A DNA stretch of 64,000 nt, from assembly GCF_001006325.2 (NCBI RefSeq), contig NZ_LBIA02000001.1, positions 2,667,501 to 2,731,500 on the forward strand. The letters are read 5' to 3'. How positions within the stretch are numbered: position 1 is the stretch's first letter; each line of letters opens with the position of its first letter. Below are positions 46,441 through 54,462 of this stretch, in pieces. This DNA is from Afipia massiliensis. Lineage in GTDB: Bacteria; Pseudomonadota; Alphaproteobacteria; Rhizobiales; Xanthobacteraceae. A program made the translations under genes and the position numbers. A model generated the notes under the pieces. The model was not told the DNA's origin. It did not search any database and was given only the letters and a program-made list of their open reading frames with translations.

Positions 46441-48003
46441 TCATTTCCTCGAAACCCTCTCCCACAGCCATCGCGCAACTGCATCTGGCGAGCTGGTGCT
46501 GTCGCCGTTCGCCGCGCGCAGGTTGGCTTCGCGCATGGTGGCGATATCGATCTTTCCGAGCAGCGGCTGCAACGCATCGCGCAGCGCCTGGTCTCCGGCG
46601 CGCTTTGGCGAGAGAAGAACGATGGCGTCATAGGGCGGGATCGCCGATTTCGGATCGCCGAGCACGACGAGATCGTATTTCGCGATCAGCCCGTCGCTGG
46701 TGTAGCCCGCGATCACGTCGACCTCGCTGGACGCCACCGCCGCATACATGAAGTCCGGCTGCATCTGCCGCTGCTGCCGGAATAGCAGGCCGTAGCTTTG
46801 GCGCAGGGCCGTCCATTCCGGCCGCGAGAAAAACTCATAGTCGCCTGCGATCGACAGCGATGACGCGCGGGGCGCGAGATCGGCGATGGTGCTGATGCCG
46901 AGTTCCTCGGCGCGCTTGCGCGGCATCACCAGTGCATAGGCATTCTCGAAGCCAAGTTCGCCGAGCAGGGAAATGCCGTACTTGTCCTTGAGCGTTGTCG
47001 CCAGATCGCTCAGCAACTCCTTGCGGGGTTTAATCTCGGTGCGCTTGAGCTGATTGGCCCAGAGCGTCCCGGAATAGTCGACATAGACGTCGATGTCGCC
47101 GGATGCGAGCGCTTCGAAGATCACGTTGGAGCCGAGGCCTTCGCGCGGGCTGGCCGCCAGCCCCGCCGCCTGCAGGCGCTGTGCGATCAGTGACGAGAGG
47201 ATGTACTGCTCTGTGAAGGTCTTGGCGCCGACGATGATGTTCGTCTTTGCGCGGGCCATTGACGGCATCAGGGTCGCGGCGATCAGCGCGGCGAGACCGA
47301 GGCAGCCGAGAACTATACGCGGGCGGCTGTGCAAGCGCACGCCACCTTCGATCAGCGCCAGCAACTGATCGACCGCCAGCGCCAAGGCTGCGGCTGCAAC
47401 GCAACCGAACAGCACGAACACCCAGTTCTGGGTCTGCAATCCTGCAAAGATGTAATTGCCCAGACTCGTCTGGCCGATCGGGGTGGAGAGCGTCGCGGTG
47501 CCGATGACCCAGACCGCGGCGGTCCGGATGCCGGCCATGATCACTGGCAGTGCCAGCGGAAGCTCGACCATGGTGAGCGATTGCCGCTGCGTCATGCCGA
47601 CGCCTTCCGCCGCTTCGATGATCGCCGGATCGATGCCCTGCAATCCGGTGATGGTGTTCCGCAACACCGGCAGCATGCTGTAGAGCGCGAGCGCGAGTAC
47701 CGATGGCAGAAATCCGAATGCCGAAAACCCGTGGCCGAACCATTGCAGCGACAGGCCTGCCAGCGCGAGCAGCAGCGGATAGAACAGCGCGAGCAGCGCG
47801 AGGCCGGGCACGGTCTGCACGACGCTGGCGATGCCGAGCACGATGTCGCGCAGTACAGGTTGCCGCCGGACGATCAGAGCCAGCGGAAAGCTGATGATGA
47901 GCCCGAGCGCCAGAGCAGCGAGGCTGACGCGGACATGGCTGCCGAGATAGTCCGGCAGCCGTGTCAGCGCATCGCTCCAGCGCGGATCGGACAAGATATT
48001 CAT
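46441..48003 (-). CDS. ABC transporter permease fused to substrate-binding protein (OpuB/EgtU-like)
   Basis: The 520-residue protein joins an N-terminal permease (about residues 1-225, six membrane segments, with EAAEGVGMTQRQSLTMVELPLALPVIMAGIRTA as the ATPase-coupling EAA loop) to a C-terminal OpuAC-type binding domain. The latter starts TNIIVGAKTFTEQYILSSLIAQRLQAAGL and contains ALASGDIDVYVDYSGTLW. This architecture occurs in glycine betaine/choline uptake systems and in the ergothioneine transporter EgtU. Ligand residues cannot be assigned by eye. The ATPase gene overlaps upstream by 4 bp. Confidence 0.88.
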   Translation of the reverse strand: MNILSDPRWSDALTRLPDYLGSHVRVSLAALALGLIISFPLALIVRRQPVLRDIVLGIASVVQTVPGLALLALFYPLLLALAGLSLQWFGHGFSAFGFLPSVLALALYSMLPVLRNTITGLQGIDPAIIEAAEGVGMTQRQSLTMVELPLALPVIMAGIRTAAVWVIGTATLSTPIGQTSLGNYIFAGLQTQNWVFVLFGCVAAAALALAVDQLLALIEGGVRLHSRPRIVLGCLGLAALIAATLMPSMARAKTNIIVGAKTFTEQYILSSLIAQRLQAAGLAASPREGLGSNVIFEALASGDIDVYVDYSGTLWANQLKRTEIKPRKELLSDLATTLKDKYGISLLGELGFENAYALVMPRKRAEELGISTIADLAPRASSLSIAGDYEFFSRPEWTALRQSYGLLFRQQRQMQPDFMYAAVASSEVDVIAGYTSDGLIAKYDLVVLGDPKSAIPPYDAIVLLSPKRAGDQALRDALQPLLGKIDIATMREANLRAANGDSTSSPDAVARWLWERVSRK

Positions 48004-48785
48004 GCCGGGTCCTTCGGCAGCAATTCCTTCAGCCGCTCCGCCTGACGCCGCGGTGTATTGAGCAATTCGCCGACATAGGCATCCGTGCTTTTCGACAGCT
48101 CCTGTGCTGTGCCTTGTGCGACCAGACGGCCGGCGCTCATCACCGCAACGCGGTCCGCGAGCAACAGCGCCTCGGTCATGTCATGGGTGATCATCACCGT
48201 GGTCAGGCCGAGGCTGCGATGGAGCGCGCGATAGTCCTCCCCAAGGGCATCGCGGGTAAGGGGATCGAGCGCGCCGAACGGCTCGTCCATTAACACGATG
48301 GTTGGCTTCGCCGCCAAGGCGCGCGCCACGCCGACGCGTTGCTGTTGGCCGCCGGACAGCTCATGTGGAAACCGGTTGCGGTGTGAGCGTTCAAGCCGCA
48401 CCAGATCGGTCAGTTCATCGACGCGCGCTGAAGTTTCTTGTGGGGGCGTTCCCAGTAACCGCGGCGTAATGCCGATATTGCCGGCGACGGTCATGTGCGG
48501 AAACAGCCCGCCGCTCTGGAAGACGTATCCGATGCTTCGGCGCAGCGTGATCGGATCGACGCTCCGCACGTCATTGCCTTGCACGCTGACGGTGCCACTG
48601 TCGGGAGCGATCAGTCGGTTGGCCAGCCGCAGCAGCGTGGTCTTGCCGGAGCCGGAGCCGCCGACCACCGCGAGAAATTCTCCTGCGGCCACATTGAGCG
48701 AAACCTCGTCAACGGCCTTTATGCGGCCCTGCTCGAAGCTCTTGCCGACATTCTCGTAGGCGATGGCGGGCGCGGCGTTGATCAT
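48000..48785 (-). CDS. ABC transporter ATP-binding protein (OpuCA/ProV/EgtV-like)
   Basis: ATG 48785 (MINAAPAIAYENVGKSF) gives 261 residues; ATG 48803 is an alternative. Walker A is GGSGSGKTT, the Q-loop is GYVFQSGGLFPHMTV, the signature is LSGGQQQRVG, Walker B is IVLMDEPFGALD, and the H-loop is MITHDMTEALLLADR. Unlike classical ProV it lacks a C-terminal CBS pair. It powers the fused permease/binding protein encoded next. Confidence 0.9.
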   Translation of the reverse strand: MINAAPAIAYENVGKSFEQGRIKAVDEVSLNVAAGEFLAVVGGSGSGKTTLLRLANRLIAPDSGTVSVQGNDVRSVDPITLRRSIGYVFQSGGLFPHMTVAGNIGITPRLLGTPPQETSARVDELTDLVRLERSHRNRFPHELSGGQQQRVGVARALAAKPTIVLMDEPFGALDPLTRDALGEDYRALHRSLGLTTVMITHDMTEALLLADRVAVMSAGRLVAQGTAQELSKSTDAYVGELLNTPRRQAERLKELLPKDPA

Positions 48786-48888
48786 GCCGTCATGATGGAC
48801 CATCGATATCGACCTGTCGACGGCCCGGCACTGGCGGACGGGTAGGCTGCCGTGTAGCGTCGTCGCGACCAACGGAGCATGTCTCGTC

Positions 48889-49857
48889 ATGGCCAAGAAC
48901 GGCAAGTCCTCGCAACCGAGCGCCAGGCAGTTGAAGTCCTATGTGGACCCGTTCCGGGTCGACGGCTCGCAGGAGTTTCATCTCACGGCGCACAAGCCCG
49001 GCGAGAAGGGCGGACTCGACAAGGAGGCGGCGCGCGGGCTCGTCGATGCCAATCGCGGGAGGCTGCGCGAGTTGCAGGAAAAGCTCTATGCGCAGGATCT
49101 TTGGTCGGTCCTGCTGATCTTTCAAGGCATGGACGCCGCTGGCAAGGACAGCGCCATCGAAAACGTCATGTCGGGCATCAATCCGCAGGGCTGTCAGGTC
49201 TATTCGTTCAAGCAGCCGTCCACGAAGGAGCTCGACCACGATTTCATGTGGCGCACATCGAAGTGTACTCCTGAACGTGGGCGTATCGGCATCTTCAACC
49301 GTTCTTATTATGAAGAACTGCTGGTGGTCCGCGTGCATCCGGAAATTCTGGATAAGCAGCGGATTCCGCCGGAGCTGGTGACCAAGAACATCTGGCACGA
49401 ACGCTTCGAGGATATTGCGGCGTACGAGAAATACCTCGCGCGCAACGGCACGCTGGTCCTGAAGTTCTTTCTCAATATCTCGAAGGAGGAGCAGCGCCAG
49501 CGGTTTCTCGATCGCCTCGAAGAGCCGGCAAAGAATTGGAAGTTCTCGCTGGGCGATGTGGCCGAGCGCAAGCTGTGGGACAGGTATCAGGCGGCGTATC
49601 AGGATCTGATCCACCACACATCGGCGAAGCACGCGCCGTGGATTGTCGTGCCCGCCGACCACAAATGGTTTGCCCGCGTCGTCATCAGTTCGGCCATCGT
49701 CAGTGCGATGGAAAAGCTAAACCTGAAATTTCCCGAGGTGGACAAGAGCGACGCCGGGGAATTGAAAAAAGTGAAGGTCGCGCTCGAGCGAGAGGGACGG
49801 GCCCCGGTTCGTGTGCCCAAAGCAAAGGCTTCGGGAACCTCAAAGGGAACTGTTTAA
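48889..49857 (+). CDS. ppk2: Polyphosphate kinase 2 family protein
   Basis: The 322-residue protein has Walker A FQGMDAAGKDS (residues about 78-88). Walker-B/lid-region motifs follow: QPSTKELDHDFMWRTSKCTPERGRIGIFNRSYYEELLVVRVHPE and WHERFEDIAAYEKYL, with FLNISKEEQRQRFLDRLEEPAKNWKFS. Class I PPK2 enzymes phosphorylate nucleoside diphosphates, or the reverse, using polyphosphate. The basic C-terminal tail (RVPKAKASGTSK) is unconserved. The gene is divergent from the ABC genes and probably monocistronic. Confidence 0.93.
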   Translation: MAKNGKSSQPSARQLKSYVDPFRVDGSQEFHLTAHKPGEKGGLDKEAARGLVDANRGRLRELQEKLYAQDLWSVLLIFQGMDAAGKDSAIENVMSGINPQGCQVYSFKQPSTKELDHDFMWRTSKCTPERGRIGIFNRSYYEELLVVRVHPEILDKQRIPPELVTKNIWHERFEDIAAYEKYLARNGTLVLKFFLNISKEEQRQRFLDRLEEPAKNWKFSLGDVAERKLWDRYQAAYQDLIHHTSAKHAPWIVVPADHKWFARVVISSAIVSAMEKLNLKFPEVDKSDAGELKKVKVALEREGRAPVRVPKAKASGTSKGTV

Positions 49858-49964
49858 CCGGAATACGACCCATATCGACCCGCCCCCGCAATTCACAGTA
49901 TGCACATCGTGGGTTGCAGACCGGGCCTGCTGGAAATATTATGCAGGCGGGTGAGGATTCCTTG

Positions 49965-50576
49965 GTGGCTAATCTGCGCACGGTTGTTTTGTTGGTTCTC
50001 TTGACCGGCCTCGGCGTTGCGTCGAGTCCGATGCGGGCGCATGCCGAGTGGTGGAAGATTTACGCGCCGAAGGACTTCGAGGCGTGTTCTCAGAGCGCGG
50101 AACAACCCGGTCTGTCGAAGGACGCCCAGGCGAAGATCATTTCGGAATGCGATTCAAAATTTGCTGGTCGCCGCAAACCCGGCGGCGGTTACACGTACTT
50201 TGATTTCATGCAGAACCGTCACTTCGACATCGCCGGTCCTAATCCGACGCCGCAAGAACTCAAGCGGATGGATCAGGAATATCTGGCCTATCTCGAAACG
50301 AACCGGGAAACTCCCATCGAAGTTGCAGATGCCGGGCAGGCAATCGCGGCGATCAACAATCAAATGAAGCCTGTCGGCGATCAGAAGCAGGCGCAACCGA
50401 AGGTCGCTGCGAAGCAACCCGCTCCCGTCAGTCGCCCACGCGTTCCTAAGGATGTCTGCAAAGGTGACGCCTTGTCCTGCGGCTGGGCAAAGATCACGAC
50501 GACCGTGAAGGGCCTGCGACATGCCTTGCTTGGCGCAGATTCCAAGCGTGACACCTACGCGCAACGAAAGCTCTAA
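49965..50576 (+). CDS. Exported protein of unknown function
   Basis: I chose GTG 49965 because GGTGAGGA precedes it by seven bases and it gives a clean signal peptide (VANLRTVVLLVLLTGLGVASSPMRAHA, cleavage before EWWKIY). ATG 49941 is the alternative. The mature part of about 175 residues has four cysteines (EACSQSAE, SECDSKF, KDVCKGDALSCGW) that could form two disulfides. A GGGYTYFDFMQNRHFDIAGPNPTPQELKRMDQEYLAYL segment and a basic Pro/Ala linker follow. I do not recognise the family. Confidence 0.75.
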   Translation: MANLRTVVLLVLLTGLGVASSPMRAHAEWWKIYAPKDFEACSQSAEQPGLSKDAQAKIISECDSKFAGRRKPGGGYTYFDFMQNRHFDIAGPNPTPQELKRMDQEYLAYLETNRETPIEVADAGQAIAAINNQMKPVGDQKQAQPKVAAKQPAPVSRPRVPKDVCKGDALSCGWAKITTTVKGLRHALLGADSKRDTYAQRKL

Positions 50577-50761
50577 GCCGCCCAGCCTCGGTCCTTCCTC
50601 CGAGGCCGGCGATATGCCCGCGCAGATAGGGCAGCTTTCCTGACCAATCTTTGGCGTTGCGGGACCTTGCCTTTCTCGTCTAGAAACGGCCGTACCAGAC
50701 GCTTCGGCAACCATCCGTCAACGGTTTTGGGCCGAGTATGCGTTTTTCGGGGACTGAATCG
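50577..50761. other. Intergenic region upstream of the leuA leader
   Basis: This is part of the about 400-bp gap before leuA. It must hold the leuA promoter, but I could not pick convincing boxes. GGGGA about eight bases before 50762 serves the leader peptide. Confidence 0.4.
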
Positions 50762-50884
50762 ATGATTCGCGGCGGCATTCAGGGACAGCAGGACACGGGG
50801 GCATTTGCCGCCGGCCTCGACGCGCGCCCTGCTGCTGCGATTTCGTCCCTTCTTGGCGGGCTTCTGCTTCTTATCTGCCCCTGA
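50762..50884 (+). CDS. leuA leader peptide (leucine attenuator)
   Basis: A 40-codon frame runs from ATG 50762 (GGGGA upstream) to TGA 50882-50884. Its end reads SSLLGGLLLLICP, that is six Leu codons within eleven, four of them consecutive (50861-50872), just before the stop. The stop codon lies inside the left arm of a long hairpin (50878-50920). This is the layout expected for ribosome-stalling control of leuA by leucine. The N-terminal half has no notable codon bias. Confidence 0.75.
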   Translation: MIRGGIQGQQDTGAFAAGLDARPAAAISSLLGGLLLLICP

Positions 50885-50920
50885 GGGCCGTCTGGGCGTT
50901 TGCGCCTGGGCACTCAGGGG
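50878..50920 (+). promoter_or_regulatory. Hairpin overlapping the end of the leuA leader peptide
   Basis: CCCCTGAG (50878-50885) pairs with CTCAGGGG (50913-50920). An inner stem GGCG/CGCC (50895-50898 with 50903-50906) extends it. A ribosome stalled on the Leu codons would cover the left arm. No strong T-run follows at once, so the terminator partner, if any, is not obvious. Confidence 0.65.
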
Positions 50921-50983
50921 TTCGAAGACAGCACCGAAACCCGAGCGTCCTGAAGTGGCGCATCTGACCAAAGGATTTTTCCC

Positions 50984-52549
50984 ATGACCACCGCGAGCAA
51001 GTCCGACAAGGACCGCGTCGTTATTTTTGACACCACGTTGCGTGACGGCGAACAGTGCCCCGGCGCGACCATGACCTTCGAGGAAAAGCTCGAAGTCGCG
51101 GATCTGCTCGACTCCATGGGCGTCGACATTATCGAGGCTGGTTTTCCGATCGCCTCGGACGGCGACTTCGAAGCCGTCCGCGAAATCGCGAAGCGCACGA
51201 AGAATGCGGTGGTTTGCGGCCTCTCCCGCGCGGCCCACAAGGACATCGACCGCTGCGCCGAAGCGATCCGCCCGGCGCGCCGCGGCCGCATCCACACCTT
51301 CCTGTCCACCTCGCCGGTGCACATGAAATACAAGTTGCAGATGGAGCCGGCGGATGTGCATGAGCTGGTGATCTCGCAGGTCACCCGGGCGCGCAACCAC
51401 ACCGATGACGTCGAGTGGTCGTCGGAAGACGGCACTCGCACGGAATTCGACTTCCTGTGCCGTTGCGTGGAATCGGCGATCAAGGCCGGTGCGACCACCA
51501 TCAACATCCCGGATACCGTCGGCTATAGTGTGCCGGAAGAATACTACGATCTGTTCAAGCGCGTGCGCGAAACGGTGCCGAATTCCGACAAGGCGGTGTT
51601 CTCGGTCCATTGCCACAACGACCTTGGCATGGCGGTGGCGAATTCGCTGGCCGGTGTACGTGCGGGTGCGCGGCAGATCGAATGCACCATCAACGGCATC
51701 GGCGAGCGTGCGGGCAATGCCGCGCTCGAGGAAGTCGTGATGGCGATGCGCGTGCGCAACGACAAGTTGCCATACTGGAACAACATCGACACCACGATGC
51801 TGACGCGAGCATCGAAGTCGGTGGCTGCGGCGACATCGTTCCCGGTGCAGTACAACAAGGCCATCGTCGGGCGCAATGCCTTCGCGCACGAGAGCGGCAT
51901 CCATCAGGACGGTATGCTCAAGAACGCCCAGACCTACGAGATCATGCTGCCGGAGACTGTCGGCGTAAAGCAGACCTCGCTGGTGATGGGCAAGCATTCC
52001 GGCCGCCATGCCTTCATCCACAAGCTGGAGGGGATGGGCTACAAGCTCGCCAGCAACCAGCTGGAAGATGCCTTCGTGCGCTTCAAGGCGCTGGCCGACC
52101 GCAAGAAGGATATCTACGACGAGGACATCGAAGCGCTGGTCGATCAGGAGATTGCTCATTCGCACGATCGGATTCATCTCGTATCCTTGACGGTGATTGC
52201 CGGCACGCATGGACCGCAGCGCGCAACGATGAAGCTCGACATCGAAGGTCAAATCAAAATCGAGGAAGCCGAGGGCAACGGTCCGGTAGACGCGACGTTC
52301 AACTGCATCAAGTCATTGGTGCCGAATGAAGCGAAGCTGGAGCTCTATCAGGTGCACGCGGTGACCGCCGGAACCGATGCGCAGGCTGAGGTGTCGGTGC
52401 GGCTGTCACAGGACGGACGTTCCGTCACGGCACGCGCTGCGGATCCTGACACGCTGGTGGCTTCGGCGAAGGCGTATCTCAGCGCCTTGAACAAGATCGT
52501 CATGAAAAAGCAGCGTGACACGCCTGCGGTGGCCGCCGCAGGCCACTGA
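50984..52549 (+). CDS. leuA: 2-isopropylmalate synthase
   Basis: The 521-residue protein has the HMGL-like catalytic domain with FDTTLRDGEQCPGATMTFEEKLEVADLLDSMGVDIIEAGFP and the metal-site HCHNDLGMAVANSLAG. INGIGERAGNAALEEVVMA and HESGIHQDGML follow, then the C-terminal LeuA regulatory domain that binds leucine (VHAVTAGTDAQAEVSVRLSQDGRSVTARAADPDTLVASAKAYL). It makes 2-isopropylmalate from acetyl-CoA and 2-ketoisovalerate, the first committed step of leucine synthesis. Confidence 0.98.
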   Translation: MTTASKSDKDRVVIFDTTLRDGEQCPGATMTFEEKLEVADLLDSMGVDIIEAGFPIASDGDFEAVREIAKRTKNAVVCGLSRAAHKDIDRCAEAIRPARRGRIHTFLSTSPVHMKYKLQMEPADVHELVISQVTRARNHTDDVEWSSEDGTRTEFDFLCRCVESAIKAGATTINIPDTVGYSVPEEYYDLFKRVRETVPNSDKAVFSVHCHNDLGMAVANSLAGVRAGARQIECTINGIGERAGNAALEEVVMAMRVRNDKLPYWNNIDTTMLTRASKSVAAATSFPVQYNKAIVGRNAFAHESGIHQDGMLKNAQTYEIMLPETVGVKQTSLVMGKHSGRHAFIHKLEGMGYKLASNQLEDAFVRFKALADRKKDIYDEDIEALVDQEIAHSHDRIHLVSLTVIAGTHGPQRATMKLDIEGQIKIEEAEGNGPVDATFNCIKSLVPNEAKLELYQVHAVTAGTDAQAEVSVRLSQDGRSVTARAADPDTLVASAKAYLSALNKIVMKKQRDTPAVAAAGH

Positions 52550-52573
52550 TCGCTTATTCGTCTAAACCAACAG

Positions 52574-52605
52574 AACGCGGTGCATCGTCCGATGCGCCGC
52601 GTTTT
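52574..52605 (+). terminator. Intrinsic terminator after leuA
   Basis: AACGCGGTGCATCG pairs with CGATGCGCCGCGTT (one internal mismatch), followed by TTTGCG, 25 bases after the leuA stop. Confidence 0.8.
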
Positions 52606-52741
52606 GCGTTGCAGCACGCTTTCCCTCGCTAACAGCAATGGCCTTGACCGCGGGTGTCTGCAATGATCCCGTCTTTATGGACTCCGGGGTCGCGGCCATG
52701 CCGCAAGCTCCCAACAACTCAACAATTCTTCGGGAGGAAAC

Positions 52742-53743
52742 ATGAAAAAACTTGTTCTCGCTGCGGCGTCGATCGCGGCCCTTGCGCTCGTTGGCCCTGC
52801 TTCGGCGCAGGCCCCGATCGTCATCAAGTTCAGCCACGTCGTCACGCCCAATACGCCAAAGGGGCAGGGCGCGGATAAATTCAAGGAACTCGCCGAAAAA
52901 TACACCAACGGCAAGGTGAAGGTTGAGGTCTACCCGAACTCTCAGCTCTACAAGGACAAGGAAGAGGTCGAAGCGCTTCAGCTCGGCGCGGTGCAGATGC
53001 TTGCTCCGTCGCTTGCCAAGTTCGGGCCGCTCGGCGTAAAGGAGTTCGAGGTCTTCGATCTTCCGTACATTCTGCCGGACAAGGCCGCGCTGGGCCGCAT
53101 CACCAAGGGGCCGATCGGAAAAAGCCTTCTGGCCAAGCTGGAGCCGAAGGGCATCACAGGTCTCGCTTACTGGGACAACGGCTTCAAGATCATGACGGCG
53201 AACAAGCCGATGCATAAGGTCGCCGACTTTCGCGGGCTGAAGATGCGGATCCAGTCGTCCAAGGTGCTGGAAGCGCAGATGCGCGCGCTCGGCGCCATTC
53301 CGCAGGTCATGGCTTTCTCCGAAGTCTATCAGGCGATGCAATCAGGCGTAGTCGACGGCAACGAGAATGTGCCGTCGAATGTCTATACCCAGAAAATGCA
53401 CGAGGTTCAGAAGCACATCACGGTCTCGAACCACGGCTACATCGGCTATGTGGTGATCGTGAACAAGAAGTTCTGGGACGGATTGCCCGCCGACGTGAAG
53501 CCGCAGGTCGAAAAGGCCATGGCGGAGGCGACCGAGTTCTCCAACGCGATCGCGCAGCAAGAGAACGACGATGCGATAGTGGCGATGAAAAAGGCCGGCA
53601 CCACGACGTTCCACGAACCAACGCCTGCCGAGCGCGCTGAATGGATGAAGACCCTCGAGCCGGTGACGACCGACATGGCGTCGCGGGTCGGTAAGGACCT
53701 GATCGAGGCGTTTCAGAAGGAAGCCAACGCCAAGACCAACTAG
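52742..53743 (+). CDS. dctP: TRAP transporter solute-binding protein (DctP type)
   Basis: This 333-residue periplasmic protein starts behind GGGAGGAAAC with a signal peptide (KKLVLAAASIAALALVGPASA). The DctP fold shows in IKFSHVVTPNTPKGQGADKFKELAEKYTNGKVKVEVYPNSQLY and LGAVQMLAPSLAKFG. The substrate-carboxylate-binding Arg lies in FRGLKMRIQSS, followed by SEVYQAMQSGVVDGNEN. The match to C4-dicarboxylate-type DctP is close. DctQ and DctM follow. Confidence 0.94.
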   Translation: MKKLVLAAASIAALALVGPASAQAPIVIKFSHVVTPNTPKGQGADKFKELAEKYTNGKVKVEVYPNSQLYKDKEEVEALQLGAVQMLAPSLAKFGPLGVKEFEVFDLPYILPDKAALGRITKGPIGKSLLAKLEPKGITGLAYWDNGFKIMTANKPMHKVADFRGLKMRIQSSKVLEAQMRALGAIPQVMAFSEVYQAMQSGVVDGNENVPSNVYTQKMHEVQKHITVSNHGYIGYVVIVNKKFWDGLPADVKPQVEKAMAEATEFSNAIAQQENDDAIVAMKKAGTTTFHEPTPAERAEWMKTLEPVTTDMASRVGKDLIEAFQKEANAKTN

Positions 53744-53761
53744 GACGGGTCGTTACGGCGA

Positions 53762-53797
53762 GATGAAAATGATCCGGGACGCCGGTCCATTTTCATC
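53762..53797 (+). promoter_or_regulatory. Hairpin between dctP and dctQ
   Basis: GATGAAAATG (53762-53771) faces CATTTTCATC (53788-53797), with an inner TCCGG/CCGG pairing. No T-run follows. It can protect the dctP message or limit read-through, so that binding protein exceeds membrane subunits. Confidence 0.6.
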
Positions 53798-53871
53798 TGC
53801 CGGGACGATACGGGGCGTCGGCTGAAGACCAGAACGCGAAAAAATGCGGCTGGTGCGGGTAGGGGCAAGCC

Positions 53872-54462
53872 TTGAAATTATTTCTGCGCATCCTCGATCG
53901 TTTCGAGGAAATCCTGATCGCGACGCTCATCGCAGCGGCGACGATCGTCATCTTCCTGGCCGTTGTCCATCGCTACGGAACGGGCGTCTCGTTTCTGTAT
54001 CCGTATTTGATCCAGATTCACTTCTCATGGGCGCAGGAACTGTGCATCTACATGTTCGTGTGGATGGCAAAGTTCGGTGCGGCCTATGGCGTTCGCACAG
54101 GCATCCATGTCGGCGTCGACGTGTTGGTCCTGATGCTCAAGCCGGCCTACAAGAAGGCCACCATCCTGTTCGGGCTTTTCGGTGGCGCCTTCTTCACGTT
54201 CGTCGTGGGAACGATGGGCTTGAAGTTCGTGCTGGGTTTGGCGCAGACCGATCAGACATCGCCCGATCTCGAAATTCCGAGCTGGATCGTTTATCTCTGC
54301 GTGCCTCTCGGCTCATACCTGATGTGTTTTCGCTTCCTGCAGGTCGCGTACAGCTTCTGGCACACCGGCGAACTGCCGCATCACGATGAAAGCGAAGTGG
54401 AAGGCCTCGAGGCGCTTGAAGTGAAGGCCACCGGTGGCGCGACGCTGGGTGTTCGCCAATGA
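53872..54462 (+). CDS. dctQ: TRAP transporter small membrane subunit
   Basis: TTG 53872 is the best start: AGGGG lies six bases upstream, and the protein (196 residues) begins KLFLRILDRFEEILIATLIAAATIVIFLAVVHRYGTG as expected. Four membrane segments and the WAQELCIYMFVWMAKFGAAYGVRTGIHVGVDVL motif are typical of DctQ. It pairs with DctM. Its stop overlaps the dctM start (ATGA). Confidence 0.93.
   Translation: MKLFLRILDRFEEILIATLIAAATIVIFLAVVHRYGTGVSFLYPYLIQIHFSWAQELCIYMFVWMAKFGAAYGVRTGIHVGVDVLVLMLKPAYKKATILFGLFGGAFFTFVVGTMGLKFVLGLAQTDQTSPDLEIPSWIVYLCVPLGSYLMCFRFLQVAYSFWHTGELPHHDESEVEGLEALEVKATGGATLGVRQ

Noticed and set aside
50573-52252. 559-codon open frame antisense to leuA
   Set aside because: Shadow frame covering both leuA and its leader; composition is not protein-like.
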